The position numbers were made by a program, and so were the translations under genes. The notes beneath the pieces are model-generated. The model was not told where the DNA came from and ran no database searches. It worked only from the letters and a program-made list of their open reading frames with translations. This document shows, in pieces, positions 1 to 15,000 of a stretch of 64,000 nucleotides of DNA; position 1 is the first letter of the stretch; each line of letters starts with the position of its first letter. The DNA comes from Liolophura sinensis (Eukaryota > Mollusca > Polyplacophora > Chitonida > Chitonidae): assembly GCF_032854445.1 (NCBI RefSeq), contig NC_088301.1, positions 59,532,512 to 59,596,511 on the forward strand. Reading direction: 5' to 3'.

Positions 1-3000
1 CAGAATTCAGACGAACCAAGACTTCTTTTTTGATCAGCTGGACTTATTTTTATTGTGTCACTGCAGAACTAGTAAAGTGTTTTCTGTCGAACGTCTTAAA
101 AACATGGATGATTTAGTAGACACTCAAATGATTTTGTTAAGCTGAACTTTTAGCACGTCTCAGCTTTTTTCCTGAAGACTCTAAGGTTAGGAAAACAGTG
201 TCCGTCTGTCTTGTAATATTCAATCTAACAAAGATTGATTAAAGCTGACAAGCAAACCTTAATCTTTCAAAACTAATGTAGAAAAACACTCGTGAATTCT
301 CTCCAAACGACTCCGGGTAAAAATTTCTTCCCTACATACACAGTCAGAACGATTAGCTCATCAGCTTCGTAATGCCAATGGTGGGCCACCATGCCCACAC
401 ATATGGCGCTGTGTGGGGATTATTAGTGAAAACCCTCAAGTGATATGTCAGGAAAGATAACTCTAGGTAACAAATTACAGGCTGATCATTCTGGCATTGT
501 TCAATCAGCCATTCTTTCCTATATCCAACATGCCCTTGAAATTTAAAAATGAAATATCACAGAATCCACTGAACAAAACATGAACTCACATCAGCATGTA
601 AACACAATATGGCATGAATTAGAGACTAATTAGATGGAAGGCTGTTAGTTACTTTGGGAAGCGCCAAGGAAACACCTTTGATGCTAATATCCTTTGACTT
701 TCTCACAATAACAAATGTACACAACCTCCTTTGAAATTTATTCAAGTATCCACTTCCCTGTCTTTTCTAAGGCAAACACAACAGAAGAGTGAAATGATAT
801 AAATCACCCCTAATAAGTTTCACTAAGTAATACAAACAAAGTCAAGAATTACAGGCTTAGGACAAAAAATTCAATGTTCTTTTTTTGTTTGTCTGGTTTT
901 CTTTGTAACTCTGCTTTTCTTACTGTTGCCAGAAGAAAAGTATTTTAACTTATCCTACACCCATAAGTAGGGGCAGAATATCTGTTAATACTTGGCGAGA
1001 GTTCTTTTGTAACAAATTACAAAGTTATTATTCTCAGTTTGCATTGTTTTTCTTATAAATAACAATGTTTCATCACTCAAAACTCTCTTTAAATTTGACT
1101 TCAAATGAAATGCAGCCATCCACAGGATCAATAACATGGCCACATTTATTAGTATGTCTAATCAAAAAAAAATTGTTTGAAATTTTCTCTCCAGTTGACT
1201 TTCATAAAATTATGCAAATATGGTATTTTTAATTTTAAATATGGCGTGTTTTTTCAACTTGATGTAGGGTTTCACTTGTGTGATACTGGAAGCTAAAAGC
1301 AGTGAAAGATAAAAAAATTTTCATTTGGATGAATTTTTTACATACTCAAGTATGCTCAACAAACAAAACAACTAAAACACAAACACTGGGTTTAATTCCT
1401 TTCTCAATGTATATGCACATTAGACATTTATTTTATGGGAATGTCAGTGAGTTTACCAGCAATAAATTCATGGAAGCAGTTGCTGTCATGAAATCACAAA
1501 TAACAACTAAAACGGAGCCAGGAGCGCGGGGCAAATTGCCCTTGCTACATGTTTAAAATACGCGTGGCGTCGACCAGACACATCCAGTCTGCCACCATAA
1601 CAAAGCCTGGCTGAACACTCTTCTATCTCTGAGATATAAGCAGTGCTGATGTTCACACGCAAACACATCAACCACAATTTTTGTGTGGCTGTTCTAAGAT
1701 TCAGAAAGCTGTTTCAAGGACGATTCAAACCGACTGTAATCCTGAAGCCTGTCAGCGAAAGTGTCTTAATCTGATTTTACATCTGATATCATGTTCTAAA
1801 ACTCATGATGATGAAATGAAAATACAAGCCCAAAAACTCCATCCAAATATTGCCACAAGCATATAGGCTATGTATGGCTCCTGTTTGCAACCGCACTGGA
1901 TAGACCTGTTCCATTCCAGAGGGAATAATAGATTTGGTGTCATTTTGCCTTCCTGACATGTCTTGTAAAAGAGACGCTTGTTACTTATGGAATATCAGTG
2001 AAAGTCTCCGAGACATCATGCTTCCCCTTTCACGTCAGCTCTCCACTAATTAATGCCTGTAGTAGAGCTGCTGAGGGATATAGCCTTCCCTTGGCATTTC
2101 CACATTGCACTTACAGAACATTGCTTGCTTTAGCAAAACAATGCAACACATTTTTTCACAGTATTTCGTGACAAGATTAAGCCATTTTTATATATTCGCT
2201 CAATCAAATGAGATTATATGGAGTTCATTTGATCTGACAGACTGAGATAAAGAATGTGATGAAATCTCGCCACATATATGGAAAATCAGAATCAAAGCAG
2301 ATTCATTCTACCACTAGGCATCATCTCGTAAAATTATCACAGGTGGCTATTAAGCCATTCTAAACTTCCTTCTGAAGGGGTACAAATTTATTCCCATTAA
2401 GATGTTGTGTAAGATCAAGTATAATGATGGAAGGAAATATGACAGCTAAAGAGAAGATTTGTGTTATTCAAATGAATGAAAAATATTTCACATGGAAAAT
2501 ATGACTAAAATTGTTCAGAAAAATATAAGTCACCAATCACAAACCTGTGCGAACTCAAATTAAAATCACATCCTTGTCTCAGTCACAAGATGAACACAAA
2601 CCTCCCAAACAACAGACATCACAGGGCCAGAATAAAGTACCACACTGAATACACAGGAAGACAAAACTGTTTTAGCAACAGTATGGTCACATCTTTCCAA
2701 ACAAGAAACCATCAAAGTCCTCCTCTTGCTCAGAAGAAATGATTGTACAAAATTAAGTCAAAATTGTGTAACTCAAAGAAAAACTACACCACATTGACCA
2801 AACTTTGTTGGGAATATGATACATGTATCAGATTTGGAAACATTGCAGAATACACTGCCCTAACTGTTTACTAGGAGGATTTATAGGGGAATTACATTAA
2901 TAAAGCTAACATTTGGCAAAAAGTGCATTTTAAGAGGCAACCAAATGTTATTAAAACAAACCATGAAACACCTTTCAAATCAGACAATTCTAAGAGAATG

Positions 3001-5038
3001 TGGAAACCCGAGCATCTTTATAGTCATGAGCAACATTTCAGTTTATTTACTGTACATGTAATACTATATGTCTGAAGTATTTCCACTTAAGCTTAATCAA
3101 AACATTGTAAAGACAAAGCCATATAATCCAGAATAATAACAACTGAAATGCTATCAGAAGATCACATGAAAGCGAAGGAATAGTCCTCCAACAACGTACA
3201 TGAAACTAGAGACCAAATTTGAAGTAAAATAACTGAAGCTTTATCAAAAAACTGCACCTACAGCGAATCCCTCATCCAATCCACACACCTGTTCACTAGA
3301 GAAGCACAACATTCCTTTGCGCCATGACCCTGCCTCATTACAGAACCATTTGGCAAATCACAGCATTGTAACATGCGCAGGTATATACTGCACAATAATG
3401 AAAATTATCCACAAATTATGACTCTACTTTCCAGGCCTACCAACCAAATCTTCTAAAGTAAATATTTCACGAAATGGACAATGCTGTCCATAAAAATTAA
3501 ATTCTTAAATAGTCTCGTAAGCCTGCTATCCTACAGCTATCCTACAGCTGCAAATATCTGGATTTCAACTAAGTCTGTAACCCACTTCCAAGCCCCCAGT
3601 TTAAATTTCGTTTGAATTTCGAACTGATGAAGGGAAGTCATGCCATCACCAAACATTAAAGTAGGGACAACTGAGACAAGTCACAGGTTTGGAAATTAGT
3701 GACCAGAATAAAAAAAGTACCTTGAGAAATAGGCTCTGACTTTATCAGCCACCGCCGCAAAGTCATTAACAGGCAAAATTAGCTGGCGTAAATAAATCTA
3801 CTGCAGGCTAGATCTTATCTACATCGGTTCATCTGATCCTGACATTGGGCTTTGGCAATGGAAAAAACACATACTGGGATAATTATCTAATCCATTTCTG
3901 ACAAAATCCCTGGAGGAAATCCAGAAAAGGTCAAATGCAGTTCTGAAGGAGAAGATTTACTCGCCATGTCACCACCCTAACAACTGGACATGGGATTAGT
4001 TCCGACTAAGTCACCTGAGCAACCCAGACCTCTATACCACACACACTGCCACAGTAATGGTATGTGTAAACCAGGCTTCGGGGGTAGAGCCACTCAGAGA
4101 GAGATAAGACACAGCATGTTCTTCACACCGGCCTTCTCTTCTGTACGACTTGATTCAACATCTTTCACACTTTGAATACAAGTTCATCTTAAGGATGCTT
4201 TTATAGAGTATTCACCACTGATATTGTAACACCTTGATAAATACTGTAGTTTCCTCTCACTGGATGAAGCCATAAAGGAACAGCTCTGGCAGTCTAACAA
4301 AGATGTCCAGGTAAAAACAAGATTAACTTTTACAAACAAACAACAATTATAACTACATGTACAGTAACTCCAAATGTAGCAGATAAACTTTTTGACACAT
4401 TCCCATAGTTGATCAATCCATAAATGACTTTGGCATGTGATCTAAAAATAAATTTCTTAAAATTTATGCTGACACAGACACATGTATTCTGTACTGCATG
4501 GAATGTGACATTGTAAAAGTACTAACAAATGGAAAAATAAATCAACAAAGTTAACATGCAGTAATTCTAACATTAAAGTTCTAAACATTCTAACAACGTA
4601 GAAGTCATAAGTCAATACCATTGAAAGTACTGGACAAAAATGCTCCCAAAGCTGTTTTTTTACTATTTCTTTGTTGCACCATAAATAGCATTTCAAGTAG
4701 GATAAAGTACAATGGCCTTTATATGACCATGTCGCAATGATGTTACACAACATCTTCAGAGGATTTTAACTTAATTGTCTACAAAACATTCTGAAAATAG
4801 TTATTGTACCTGCAATATGCGACAGACCGAAGTCGAAAAATGAATTTTAACAAACCTGAAGTGACATCATTAAAACTGGAAATGACTGTCTCTCCTGTGT
4901 AAATGACACGAGACATAGGAGTATTGCCATTTGGTATCCCAATGCACGAATACAGAACAGATCATACCACAACGACTACATAAAATTTCATAAAATAACT
5001 TTTCTTAACTAAAGAAAAATAATCATAATCAGATTGTG

Positions 5039-5040
<2 letters not shown>

Positions 5041-5094
<54 letters not shown>

Positions 5095-5116
5095 TGTGTG
5101 AGTGTGTGTGTGTGTC
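5041..5116. repeat. (AT)n followed by (GT)n microsatellite
   Basis: About 25 AT dinucleotides pass into GTGTGAGTGTGTGTGTG. It lies in MON2 intron 18. Confidence 0.95.
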
Positions 5117-5810
5117 CATATTATCAGTACAATATTAATATGTAAGAAAGTGAAAGCTAAGGAAAACTTTATTTGACAAGACACCCATACTGGTGAGATC
5201 TGTCCCAGCTACATGTAGGTCAACTGGAAACAAAGCACTCTCCAAACCAGAATTCCTGTGAATGCAGCTTATGTGTTTTTTCTCTACAATATGTACCATT
5301 ATGCACAAATCATCAGTGGCTTTCTGCTGTTTTATCATCAGCAATCAGTGAGAATGCACCCTCATGTCTCACATCTAACAAGTGGGTCAACAATTCAGAG
5401 GCTGTGACTGACTCACTATGATTAATTTCTTACCTCGAAGGCCTGAACACATCTTCACAGGCCCTGCACTGATAACATTTGCCACGTTTCATATTAATCA
5501 AGCCAAGTAGCATTTCAGGGTTTCATAGAAAATATGACCAGGTGCATGAGCACCAATCATCCAGCAAACTGTCCAAGGGACATAACTCCAAAACAAAATG
5601 TTTTTCATAAGCATTCTCGCTAACAAAGAAGGTGGGATTCTTTAATTGGCATCCTTTCTATAGTTAACGGGTCCTTGATGGCACGGGTCACATACTGGGT
5701 GCCCACCCTTTGGGTCTTGGCTAAACTGCAAGGCACATAGTCAGTTTCAGATGTTTTTGCAATATTTCATGCAGTCTTCAGCAATCTAATTGATATGAGC
5801 TCTTTACGCA

Positions 5811-6079
5811 TCATTTATTTATTTATTTGATTGGTGTTTTACGCCGTACTCAAGAATATTTCACTTATACGAAGGCGGCCAGCATTATGGTGGAAGGAAA
5901 CCGGGCAGAGCCCTGGGGAAACCCACAACCATCCGCAGGTTGCTGGCAGACCTTCCCATTTACAGCCAGAGAGGAAGCCAGCATGAGCTGGAATTGAACT
6001 CACAGCAACCGCATTGGTGAGAGACTCCTGGGTCATTACGCTGTGCTAGCGCGCTAACCAACTGAGCCACGGAGGCCCC
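5811..6079 (-). mobile_element. tRNA-derived SINE, full length
   Basis: Read on the minus strand, the element starts with a tRNA-like head at 6079 (GGGGCCTCCGTGGCTCAGTT, A box; GTTCAATTCC, B box). It continues through the central domain (GGAAGGTCTGCCAGCAACC, GGTTTCCTTCCACCATAATG) and ends in a TAAA-type tail at 5811. Imperfect 10-bp direct repeats (GCATCATTTA at 5808, GCATCACTTA at 6081) look like a target-site duplication. Confidence 0.9.
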
Positions 6080-7591
6080 TGCATCACTTAAAGTCAGTTC
6101 TCCTTCATACATCTGTTCTTCTCTTTACGAAGTATTCCATCACCAAGATATGGCTCTGATAGAGTCGACATCGTGTCAAGGCTTAATCATCCAGTAGTGT
6201 AGTATTTTACTTGAGACCTTTTACAGAAGCACTGACTTTTTAGTGCACTAAGCACATCCTTGGACCATTATGAGAAAGAATACTGTGTATTTTTAGCCAC
6301 AAACTGATATGGATCACACAGACTGAAAGGTTGTGTCAACACAAAAATCAAACAACACTGACATTTGCACAAACAGATAAATACACAAATGCAAAATGCT
6401 GGTCAATACCTATATGACCAGTTACCACTCAGACACATGAAATAAAAAGACACTATGTTAGTCTCCCATAGTTTTCCCATACATCAAGTTTATGTATAAG
6501 TATTACCGGAAATGTTCTTATGGAGAGGGGAAGAAAAGTATGTTGTTATCGCAACTTTCTAGTTGAGGAGGATACATTACTGATGTTCTGACTGATCCAC
6601 CATCAGTGCTCATTTTACATGTTAGGTATTAGGATCTTACACTGATGAAAATAAATGATCGCTTCAAAAAATCCCCAGTGTGCCTATAATGGGGGAAAGT
6701 GGCCAGCCCAATCATTTATGCTTATCCCTGACTCCCTTATCTGTCTGCTCCATACAGGAGCATCATTCTGGACGTCAGCTTAAAGGCAAACTGGGTAATA
6801 TATGACCGGAATAATCTTAGCAGATAAAAGCCGTATGGGCTTATGTCAAGAATGGTGTCAGGCACATATAGCCTTGGGGTATACACATGTACATGCAGAA
6901 TGCCTAAGGCCAGGGCGCTGTAACTTCTCCTAATGGAAAACGTCATTTGTTTTTAGTTCTGGGTAGCTGACAATGCCATCAGGATTTAAAAAAGGCTGAC
7001 GAGACATGGAATGGCACCCTTCGCTGGATCTTTCTTAGCAGGGGTTCTCTGCTCACAACTAAGATCCTGATGAGAGGTGAACTGACTTCTTTCGACCCAA
7101 CAAAACAGCCAGGTTGTTACAGAGGTAGAGTCAGACAAGACCACAATAAAATGACCACCCATGGATGTTAAGTTACGCAAATACCTACAGCATTACACTG
7201 GTGATGCTAACAAGCCAAAGTCACGACTATCAGTTTATCATCCTGCTCTTTTTGAAAAGGCCAGCAGCTGACATGTCAAATGTTTACAATCCCCTACCCT
7301 GCCAACAAAGAATGCATTAAACCCAGACAGGCCATGATTACACGTTATACTGCGACATTTCTTCCATTATTTCATAACCAGCAGCCGGCAAATATGTCCT
7401 AACTAAACCCAACTACATATCACCATGTATTTTGTGATACACACATATACAGCTGCCACCTTCACATAAAAAGGCAAATACCACCCCCCCCCGCCCCCCC
7501 AAAAAAATCTCATTATCACAGCATTTTCTATTGATAGTTGCACAGAATGCCAACTATATATTCAGATAGTGTGAGGAAAAAAAACATTAAA

Positions 7592-7635
7592 TCAAGTAAC
7601 AAATGACTACTTTTTAGTAGTCATTTGTTACTTGA
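7592..7635. repeat. Perfect 20-bp palindrome with 4-nt loop
   Basis: The arms TCAAGTAACAAATGACTACT and its exact reverse complement are separated by TTTT. On either strand this would fold into a stable AT-rich hairpin. It lies inside MON2 intron 18, away from the exons. Confidence 0.9.
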
Positions 7636-8925
7636 CATTTCTATTTTCATAATGTTTGCCATCTCCAGAAACCATTACCTTGTTACATGATGCTTGATGC
7701 TCTCTCACAAAAACACAACCCTTAGAGGGTTAACCCCTTAGAGGATAACTAAGAATAATAAACAACATGAAACAACACAAACATTATATGTGCACATCAA
7801 CTTTCAAATGATGGGTGCAAATATCAGAGGTAACCTTAAGTGCTACGTGGTACATGGTCGTGAAAATGTCTGTCTCATTCCTATCAAATGAGAACAAATT
7901 TTATCACAGACACAGAAGTATTACTGACACACACCAAGCTATATGACATTAAAGGAGCCAAGTAAAAGCAACCCCTCTATACATATGAAATAATCTTTAA
8001 CTAAAGGTGAAATGTCTTCACTACTGAGTAGGTGATTTGCATATGAACATATTCACGCGAGCTTGAATTAGTTCCACAAACTATGTAAAATACACCAATA
8101 AAGATCACAGCATACACTAGTGCAATGGAGATTCAGTTCTGGCAAAATTTCGAGGCAAAAATGGCTGTTCAAAATAAATCACTAAACAAATGACAGACTA
8201 GGTAAGCAGTGTAAACGAGGACTGAACCAATGCATGTCACAACTTCTTGTCAATACCCATGTAAACTTCTACACTCAAGGTTTCTACACTCAAGGTTTCT
8301 TTTGGATGTGATGCCCTAATGGCATGAAACACATTCAAATAATAAAAACTTGAGAAAATGTAATTTAAAAAAAAAATCAAAAACCCTTTACACTTGAAAA
8401 TGACAATTTCATTTTACACTATTTACCAGTTTCCAATAATCAAAACGTAAGCTTGCCACCACGCTGTCTTAGATGATTTGTGTTTTCGCTTTGTTGAAAA
8501 ATACAATATTCATGTTGGAAACAGTCATTTGATTCTTCGAAAAAAGAAAAGCATCTGCAATTTCCAGAGTTAGACTGAGGACACACTGAGTCAGGTTTGA
8601 ACCCTTCCACTGTAGCTATATGCACAATCCACTGCTAATCCAAATACTGGGGATTTGTGGGAAGTATTTAGCAGTTGGCAAGCACAATGTTGAAATGAGG
8701 GATATTCATTATTGCCTTAATTCGTTCAGCATGATCCTGATTGCACATGGGGCAAAACACTTTTATTTAAATTATATGTCCTAAAAACTTTGACAAGTAA
8801 AAAATATCTCTAAAGTGAAGTGTATATGACAATTCCGAAAAAGCAACTTAAAAAGACTACGAAATCCAGACATGATTGGGGAGAATACAGAAAAGGTGTA
8901 ATCCGACAAAGTTCACGCCACTCAC

Positions 8926-9013
8926 CCGGTTGGAATACGCCAATTCCATGGACTCCACCGACAGCTTGCACAAAGCATCAATTAAGTGGTGAAGGGCAAC
9001 ATCATCAAGATAC
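8926..9013 (-). CDS. MON2: MON2 exon 18 (residues 751-780), last one in window
   Basis: It reads [20 protein letters not shown] and SMELAYSNR, matching human [20 protein letters not shown] and DMAYGNN. The donor is GTGAGT in phase 0. The next expected block (resembling human EPSLFAVAKLLETGLVN) was not found to the left. Confidence 0.96.
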
Positions 9014-12000
9014 CTAAAATTAATGCATGTAACATTTAGTAAAGCAGGAGCAAACGAGATATCCTCTAGACACACATCCTTCTAAACACTATGTCACGAT
9101 TGATGCAAAAGACAGAATATGTTCCATAATTTTGGTCAATTCATTTCATTGTAATCCATATCCACGCATTTATTTAAATATACATATAATTTCTATATCT
9201 GAATAAACTAATGATCAAATGCCCTGTTTTTGAAGAAACAACCTTCAGGTTATAGAAAAACTGAACAAGATGACTTCATTTAAAAGACATAACCTTGCCT
9301 AAATTAATTTAAACTCACATTCTAGAATTTAACCCATGATAAAGAAATTCAGTCATTACCGAATACTTGTACTACAAGTTTCTATAAATAAATCCCTGAT
9401 ATTGGATAAATACTGATATTTGATAAAAGGGATTCAACCTCAAAATCTTTCATGTAAAATTAGCAGAGTAACTGTGAGAATTTAAGTACTTTCACTGATA
9501 GTGAGACAGCACTATTTGCTGAGGGTTAAAATGAGTTTTTATGGAGAAGTGGAAGAGGAATTGTTAACTAAGCATGGTTAAAACCAGGTGAGCAAGTTTT
9601 GTGAACCCTGCTCACCTGTGGGTGTACCTGTCAAGATTTTAGAGGTAAGGCACAGACATCAAGTTTGGGATCAAACTGGAGGCTGCAACCTCAATGGAAT
9701 GTCCATGTACACATCAAGAGAGAACATCTCTATCCAATCAACCTCTGGAGACCCCGCAGAGAGGAAGAGGAAGCCATGTGCTAAGCCGTGGCATTTTATT
9801 GGTTTAGTGCTAGTGGCCTGGGTTACTATTACAAAAGTTTCCAATACTTCATTCTCTTGGAGTTAATTGGCCACAAACTTTCACAATGGCACAATCTGTC
9901 ACTTCCTATAAAGTTACAGAAGAGCGCCCGGGGAAAGAGGCAAAGCCTTAATCATGTCCCATTTAAGTGACATAAGTACATTTGGAGACTGCTCCCACAG
10001 ATAAGATGGACTGGTCTGGAAATACATACTGTGAACTTTCAAAAAGGCGAGACAACATGGCTGACAGCACGGGAAGGTCGGCCATGACGGCTGTGGTTAT
10101 GACCGCATTGCTGGCCTCAATTATTTGCTGGCCGGCCTTGAGGCTTCCCCCTGAGGATGGTTTCAGGCCCAAGATCCAGACAAGGTGCTAGGGAAACCAA
10201 AGACAATATATCAGCTTAACGACAACTAAGCATTTAGGACTCGTATTCACCCCACCCCCATCCCCTTCCCCCGGTCTTGGCAGCCTTCTTGGATTAATCA
10301 GCAACATAAGTTAACAGTGACAGTTATGGGAACACTTACACCATTTATATCTACCTCTGTAGACAACTGTAAGACAGAATTAATACCGCTGTACTGTAAA
10401 TTTTCAACCTTCTGAAACAGTCACATCTTGAATGTTTTGAGCCTATCTGGGTCAAATTGAATTATAAAAGATCTAGCCCTGAGATCACAGAGCCATCTTA
10501 AACTTAAGCCAAAATTTCAATCATTAAATTTAATACATTTTCGTTTCTGTTATTTTAGTTGAAATTTGTTATACAATATCTTACAAAGAGTTTATGCTGA
10601 TCTTGTTACATTAGAAATAATAACTTTAAAGAGATTTAAAATATTGAACGATTAGTCTAAGATCACTTTGTGAGCCTGAGGTCGGGAGCTTTGACTACTA
10701 ATCTGAGTCTTCAACATTTTCAACTGCTTCTGCCGCCAATATTTTGAAACATTCTGACAAAACTATAGGGTGTAAAGAAATAATTTGCACAGATCTACGA
10801 AGCTTACATGTTTAATGACAAAAACATATGATTTTCAAGATAATTGTACGCATAAATTCCACTGAAAATGTTAATGGTTGAAAAGGTTGAAGATTTACAG
10901 TACACCATTAAATATCAGGCAATATCTCAACAAGAGAAATCACCACAGATTTAATACTCTTTATTACAACCCTCAATTCCCTCAACAGTATGCCATAACA
11001 CTAAAATTTCACACAAATTTTATCTGGGTTTGCAGATTTTCGTAAATTTTTTTCAGTGGGAAAACTATAATTATCAAGGGAAATGAGAAACAATGACATC
11101 CATCAGCGTTTCCATTTAAAAGTCAACTCAGAGTACATGTAAGGTTACTGGAACATTTGATTCAAGAAGCAACGTACACATTTCTACCCTTGACAATGTA
11201 ATTCCCCTTTATCCACTGAATTCATGATAAAAATTCCATCAATCTGTAAAAAAAATCTAACTGGTATGGGTATAAACTGGTTGAAATCTCAACATTTGAC
11301 ATCTATATCTAAGGCATCAGATGAGTACCTCATAAGGATGCCAGTAAATGTACATTTTGTGGCAAATCCATTAAATCTGATACCGATATTCATCCCTTAA
11401 ACCCCCTTCCTCACTGTTAAATATTGCAAGGCCTTTTAGCATCATTTCACATCCTCGTGAACAGAGCTGTCAATACTTTAAGGAAGGAAAACACAGAAGG
11501 CAATAAAATGACTACTACAGCTACTTTGTCTTTTCCGTCGCTCTTGGTTCTCATGAAACATGTATGCAGTGTACAGGGATACACAAAAGAAAGTGCGGAT
11601 CTCTCAGCAGAAAAATGGCTCCTGTCTCTGACAAATTCAGAAATATGGCCGGCTACTAAAGATATACACCTTTCTTTTACATTATTTTCTGGTTACAAAG
11701 GAAAGAAAGCACTGATTTAAATCAGTGTATAAGACAGAACTTTGTCAGAGTTTTAAAACATGCAAGAGTTTCCAGCAACGTGAGCATGTGAGTGTGTCTG
11801 AGGTGAAAGGATGGGCGGGGGGAGTGTGCAGAGGCGTAGGCGATTGACTAGGGAAGATCATAAAACTTCTAACAAAATCATGCCTACAATCTAACAATCT
11901 CATAAGAAACATCAGAAACTATCAGGATAGGTCCCCAAGCTACATACATTCATAAGCATACAAGCAACAAATCAATCTTCTCAACCACATCAGCATCAGT

Positions 12001-15000
12001 CTAGCCGTAAAAATATCTATGTTGGGCTTAAGCTGACAATGATCATTAATGTACTAATATGGACTGTCATATTTACAGGGATACAGAAATGGCACTGCTT
12101 GGCTAGTTTAATGTACACTATCTAAAACTGTCCTAATTGTTCTCCAAAGACACCAATAAATAACTCACATATTTAGACTTTAAAAAAGCAATACACAAAT
12201 ACAATACTAGTAAAAAAAATCATATACTTATTATTTATCTGGAAATATTTATTTCCTCTTAGTTTTGTGACTATGTAATGCTGAGGTTTAACACAAAACA
12301 GGCCGCTCAGATCAGTTTACCTAGAAACTTGTCAAAGTAAAGTCTTGCCCTTATTATAGTGAGTTCATGGCCTTGTAAGTTCAGCCAATCAGTACATATA
12401 TCTGAGCACATGGAATGCCTTCTTGTGCTGTACAACAAGCAATGTTATGTCATCACCTGGCCACCACAGTAGCTTGCAGCTAGTAAACCAACCGACGTAC
12501 ATGTACTTATTATAAACTGGATTGTGTTATGTTCAGCACACAAAATTTTGGGTACAAAGGGCCTGACAGAGGGTTTTTAGAAACAGTCAAAAGGGTTTGG
12601 AGAGTCAGAAGATTGGGGTCATAAAAATAATAAAATTTTCATTACGTGTTATTTGCATATCTAAAATGCTGAAACTGAGAGTATTCTGAATCAAAAGGAT
12701 GCTAAATCCGGTCAGCTGGTATGATCTGTGTTCTTCAAATTTATTCAGCTGGAATTATTTCACACAAGAAATTTGATATAACACCTAGACAACTGCAGGC
12801 AGAGCTTACCTGAAGAGTAGTCAGCACCAAGTGCCATGCTGTTCCCAAGATACCTCCATGACAATGAGCAACACTCAGGATTGACCGCATGCACTGGATG
12901 TTTTTGGCCGTTAGCTATGATAAAATGAAATAACACGGTTGAGGTCCTATAAATCCAGCGTATTTATACAGGATGAAGCTAAGATATGTTGTTTTTTCTG
13001 GTCACACAAACCATACAACTGAAGTACAAGCTAATCCATCCTTAATAATTCAGTCTGATACACACACAAATTTCATTTGAATACAATGAAAGTCAAAATT
13101 CAGTCTTTTTCATTATGTTTGTAAAAAGATAAATTAATAGCTAAACTGCATGCAGCTTCACCACTTCCAAGCTGCCTTAACACATTTTTATCACAAACAC
13201 TATGCCAATTCTGTTCAATTCGACAAGCTGAAATTCTGTTCACCTTTCATCTTATAATCAGAAATAGTTAGTCTGTCCTCTTCAGATATTAAAGCCTGGC
13301 ATATTAACTCTGTCCTTTTTTTAAGTTAAGAGACAGACATCTATATTCTGTTCAACTGACTTTAAGAGACCTATTCATTCTATTATAACCAGCCACATTA
13401 ATTCAGCCATTTTCTTAAGTTAAAGACATACATTTATATTCCGTTCACTTGACTTCCAAAGTTAAATCAGACATATTTATTCCAGTTGCCTCACAAGTGA
13501 TATACTGATTCTGTTCCTTCCCAAGTTCACAAGTGTGAGACTGATCCAGACATACTGAAAATGTCTCACAGCATTGTTCCCAATTTGAAGTAGCAGACAA
13601 ATCATACCCATTATACCCACTGTTAACAAATAATATATATTTGCGTGTTGTCTGTAAACAACACTTAAAATATTATTTCTGTGAGGTAAATCACATTGGA
13701 ATCCATGCCACATTGGCAATTATTCCATGCCCTGACCACATTCCATCAATACTGATGGCATGACAAACTGATTCTCCTTTTCTTTTCCCTGGCACACCTG
13801 CTTACCCTTCAGCAATATTAAGTACAGGAAATTTTAGAGAATACAAAATGGATTTTGGCATGCTTTGGGGGTAGATAGGTTTGATGTTACAGGTGATAAA
13901 CTTAAAAACTCCTGATAATTGGTTTCTGGCTAGCTTAAGTTCATCCAGACTGACTTACCATGACAGGCCCTTGCTGTGCTCCAATGGGCAATGAGAGAGT
14001 GGGCAAAGGGGTTCCCACCGCCACAACCTGGCTCCTTTCCATGGACTCTGTGGCCAACTGCTGCAGGTCTGTGCTTGATGTTCTGCCATAGGCTGTTGGT
14101 TCAAATGAAATAAACAAGACATCATTACCATTAACTGTATATTTAACATATCTAGGGCTTTTGCATTGCTTAAATCTAATTTTTGTCCTCAGGTACAACC
14201 TTCTTCATGAATTCTATTACAAGAGAATGTGATTTATTTGATTTATGTTTTACACCACTCAAGAATATTTCACTTATACAATGGTAATGATGGCCAGCAT
14301 ATTGGTGGGTGGAAACCAGGCAAAGCCCTGGGGAAACCCACAACCACCTGCAGGTTGCTGGCAGACCTTCCCACGTACGAGCGGAGAGGAAGCCAGAACG
14401 AGCTGGACTTGAAATCACAGCGACCGCATTGGTGAGAGGCTCCTGGGTCATTACGCTGTGCTAGCGCTAACAAACTGAGCCACAGAGACCCCGCATTAGC
14501 CAGCATGAACTGGACTTGAACTTACAGCGACCGCATTGGTGAGAGGCTCCTGGGTTATTGCTCCCCCCACACTGGCCTGCAGTGACACTGGCTTCCATTC
14601 AGTGAATATCAAATGATACAGGTAAGCGGTTCCATTATTGTACAGGTACATTGTTATCGTATATTTCCAGGCATGTAAATGTCAAGGTATGTAAATACAC
14701 TGTAGTAGTGCTGTAATTCATAACCTATTCATCTGTGAATATTTAATTAATTTTAAGTGTTCTGTTCTCTTTAAATGAAAGAAATACTCCAATGGCTGTC
14801 AAATTGATTGATATGGACTACTCCAATTGAAATAATGCACAAGCCAAAAAAAAAAGATCAAGACAGTTAGGCAAAAGACAAATAGATGTGGCACCTCTGA
14901 ACTCTACACAGTAAGATTTATTGGAATATTCATTTTCTCCGTACATAAATAAAAGTAACAAGACTTACCGATATTTCATTTTTTCTGTACTTTTTTAATA

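Larger units (their letters stand above)
1..8925 (-). other. MON2: Presumed MON2 intron 18 (continues left)
   Basis: No coding exon could be supported here on either strand. The short ORFs show no family resemblance. The stretch holds an (AT)n/(GT)n microsatellite, one complete SINE, a C-rich run near 7482-7500 and a perfect palindrome at 7592-7635. It is read as intron because MON2 exon 18 ends with a good donor and the C-terminal half of the gene must lie further left. A small missed exon cannot be excluded. Confidence 0.65.

Noticed and set aside
6000-6079. tRNA gene (A and B boxes on the minus strand)
   Set aside because: The boxes belong to the head of the SINE; no cloverleaf with acceptor stem could be formed, and the same head recurs at 14493 and 28045.
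10030-10187. Plus-strand ORF at 9982-10191
   Set aside because: It is the antisense shadow of MON2 exon 17.
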